This document shows, in pieces, positions 63,106 to 64,000 of a DNA stretch of 64,000 nt (position 1 is the stretch's first letter; each line of letters begins with the position of its first letter). This DNA comes from Bradyrhizobium sp. Ash2021. GTDB taxonomy: Bacteria > Pseudomonadota > Alphaproteobacteria > Rhizobiales > Xanthobacteraceae. The stretch lies in the NCBI RefSeq assembly GCF_031202265.1, contig NZ_CP100604.1, positions 3,888,501 to 3,952,500 of the forward strand, in the 5' to 3' direction. The notes below the pieces were generated by a model. It had not been told where the DNA came from. It worked only from the letters and a program-made list of their open reading frames with translations, and did not search any database. The position numbers and the translations under genes are program-made.

Positions 63106-64000
63106 GAGTCTGTCCGGAAAGATCATGTTGGATTGCATAGCTTTCTCAGCATGAGCCTGATCGACGCGAGACGTAGGAATGCGAGGCCTCGGCGGTTGAG
63201 ATTTTCCCAATCCTTGGCCAGGCGCCTGCATCGTCCAAGCCACGCGAACGTGCGCTCGACGACCCATCGCTTGGGCAAGACGATGAAGCCCTTCGCGTGA
63301 TCGGATCGCTTGACGATTTCGACATTTACTTGCGCCATTATTTTTGCCATAGCGCGGCGAAACAAGGGGCCTTGATAGCCACCATCGGCGTAGAGCCTCA
63401 GCAGGAATGGATAAAGACCGAATAGCGTCGCCATGACGAGTTCGCCGCCATCGCGATCCTGAATGTCGGCGGCGTGCACGATGGCGTGGATCAGCAGGCC
63501 TTGCGTATCGACGAGAATGTGGCGCTTCTTGCCCTTGATCTTTTTTCCCGCATCGTAACCCGGCGGATCGATCGAAGACCCCCTTTTTCAGCGCTTTTGA
63601 CGCTCTGGCTGTCGATGACGGCGGCGGTGGGACTGGCTTCCCGGCCAAGCGCTTCGCGACATTTCACATAGAGCATGTGATGGATGCGATCGAGCGTGCC
63701 ATCCCAGCTCCACAGATCGAAATATCCATGGATGGTCGAACGCGGCGGCAGGTCTTTCGGAATGGCCCGCCACTGGCAACCTGTCGACAGAATATACATG
63801 AGGCCGTTCACCACCTCGCGCATGATCACCGTGCGCTTGTCGCCGCCGCGCTTGGCGGGCGGGATCAGCGGCTCAACAAGCGCCCATTCGTCATCAGTCA
63901 GATCGCTGGGATAGCGCAAGAAGCTACGATCATAACGAGCGCGGTTGTTCGTCGTCCACATGGGCGGCTCCTACGAATCAGGCCACCACCCTTGAATCAC
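63106..64000 (-). mobile_element. IS5-family (IS427-type) insertion sequence, right end outside the window
   Basis: The left end GAGTCTGTCCGGAAAGATCA follows TAA at 63103-63105, as at the first element. The window stops inside the right end, at the block CCCTTGAATCAC, which in the first element lies about 45 bp before its border. The element is clearly diverged from the one at 26911, so the two are separate arrivals. Confidence 0.88.
63123..63961 (-). CDS. IS5-family transposase, two frames joined by a -1 frameshift
   Basis: OrfA runs from the ATG at 63961 (MWTTNNRARYDRSFLRYPSD) to IDSQSVKSAEKGG. OrfB continues in the -1 frame (SSIDPPGYDAGKKIKGKKRH, then YADGGYQGP, RWVVERTFAWLGRCRRLAKD) to LRKLCNPT at 63123. 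The slip site on the minus strand is five A followed by five G near 63590. Motifs are intact, so it may be active. Confidence 0.85.

Noticed and set aside
1..64000. CRISPR array, prophage, integron or replication origin
   Set aside because: I saw no regularly spaced repeats, phage structural genes, integrase with attachment sites, or iteron-type clusters in the window.

Overview
The window looks like a piece of an alphaproteobacterial chromosome, most probably Bradyrhizobium or a close relative. It is GC-rich. It carries many tiny proteins that I recall as typical of that genus, such as those starting MGEIIRF, MLTDEFK, MFDAETT and MDLKDRIAIG. It also has FixJ-like receivers and a Caulobacter/Rhizobium-type tad/cpa pilus locus. 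The genus call rests on recall and inference; no 16S or other marker gene is present, and I found no tRNA, CRISPR array or prophage.

Layout. 0-12 kb: a FixJ-type receiver cut by the left edge, a single-domain response regulator, a large winged-helix/ATPase/TPR regulator beside a PoxB-type pyruvate oxidase, a run of small lineage-specific genes, a decayed adenylate cyclase, then a Gfo/Idh/MocA oxidoreductase overlapping a NYN-domain gene. 12-18 kb: a LysR regulator divergent from an RND efflux adaptor and pump, closed by an overlapping MarR gene. 18-26 kb: a catabolic cluster (DoxX, CocE-type hydrolase, enoyl-CoA hydratase-like protein, acyl-CoA ligase, broken maleylacetate reductase, hydroxyquinol-type intradiol dioxygenase, TetR regulator). 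Three promoters in this cluster carry the same 16-bp palindrome.

26-35 kb is an insertion-sequence graveyard: an IS5/IS427-type element, an IS256 element nested inside an IS1182 element, and an IS630 element inside a decaying membrane-protein gene. For most of these the exact ends and target duplications can be read. 35-41 kb holds intact polytopic membrane proteins that look like GT-C-type glycosyltransferases, a sterol-desaturase-family hydroxylase and two almost identical isoprenylcysteine-methyltransferase-like genes. Together with the pseudogenes around them this is an old tandem array now being eroded.

41-57 kb is a near-complete Flp/Tad pilus locus: two pilins separated by IS debris, prepilin peptidase, CpaB, CpaE/TadZ, CpaF/TadA, TadB, TadC, three TadE/TadG-like pseudopilins, then after a gap the CpaC secretin, a small lipoprotein and a TadD-like TPR lipoprotein. 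The secretin lies far downstream of its usual place and no CpaD is recognisable. 57-64 kb is mostly small hypothetical genes, many frameshifted or truncated, two remnants of one HNH-like protein, a repeated GC hairpin block, and a second IS5-type element cut by the right edge.

The strongest points for a second look are the shared operator of the catabolic cluster, the intact ring-cleavage enzyme next to a gutted maleylacetate reductase, the gene-conversion signature in the duplicated methyltransferase genes, and the eroding membrane-protein array next to the pilus locus.
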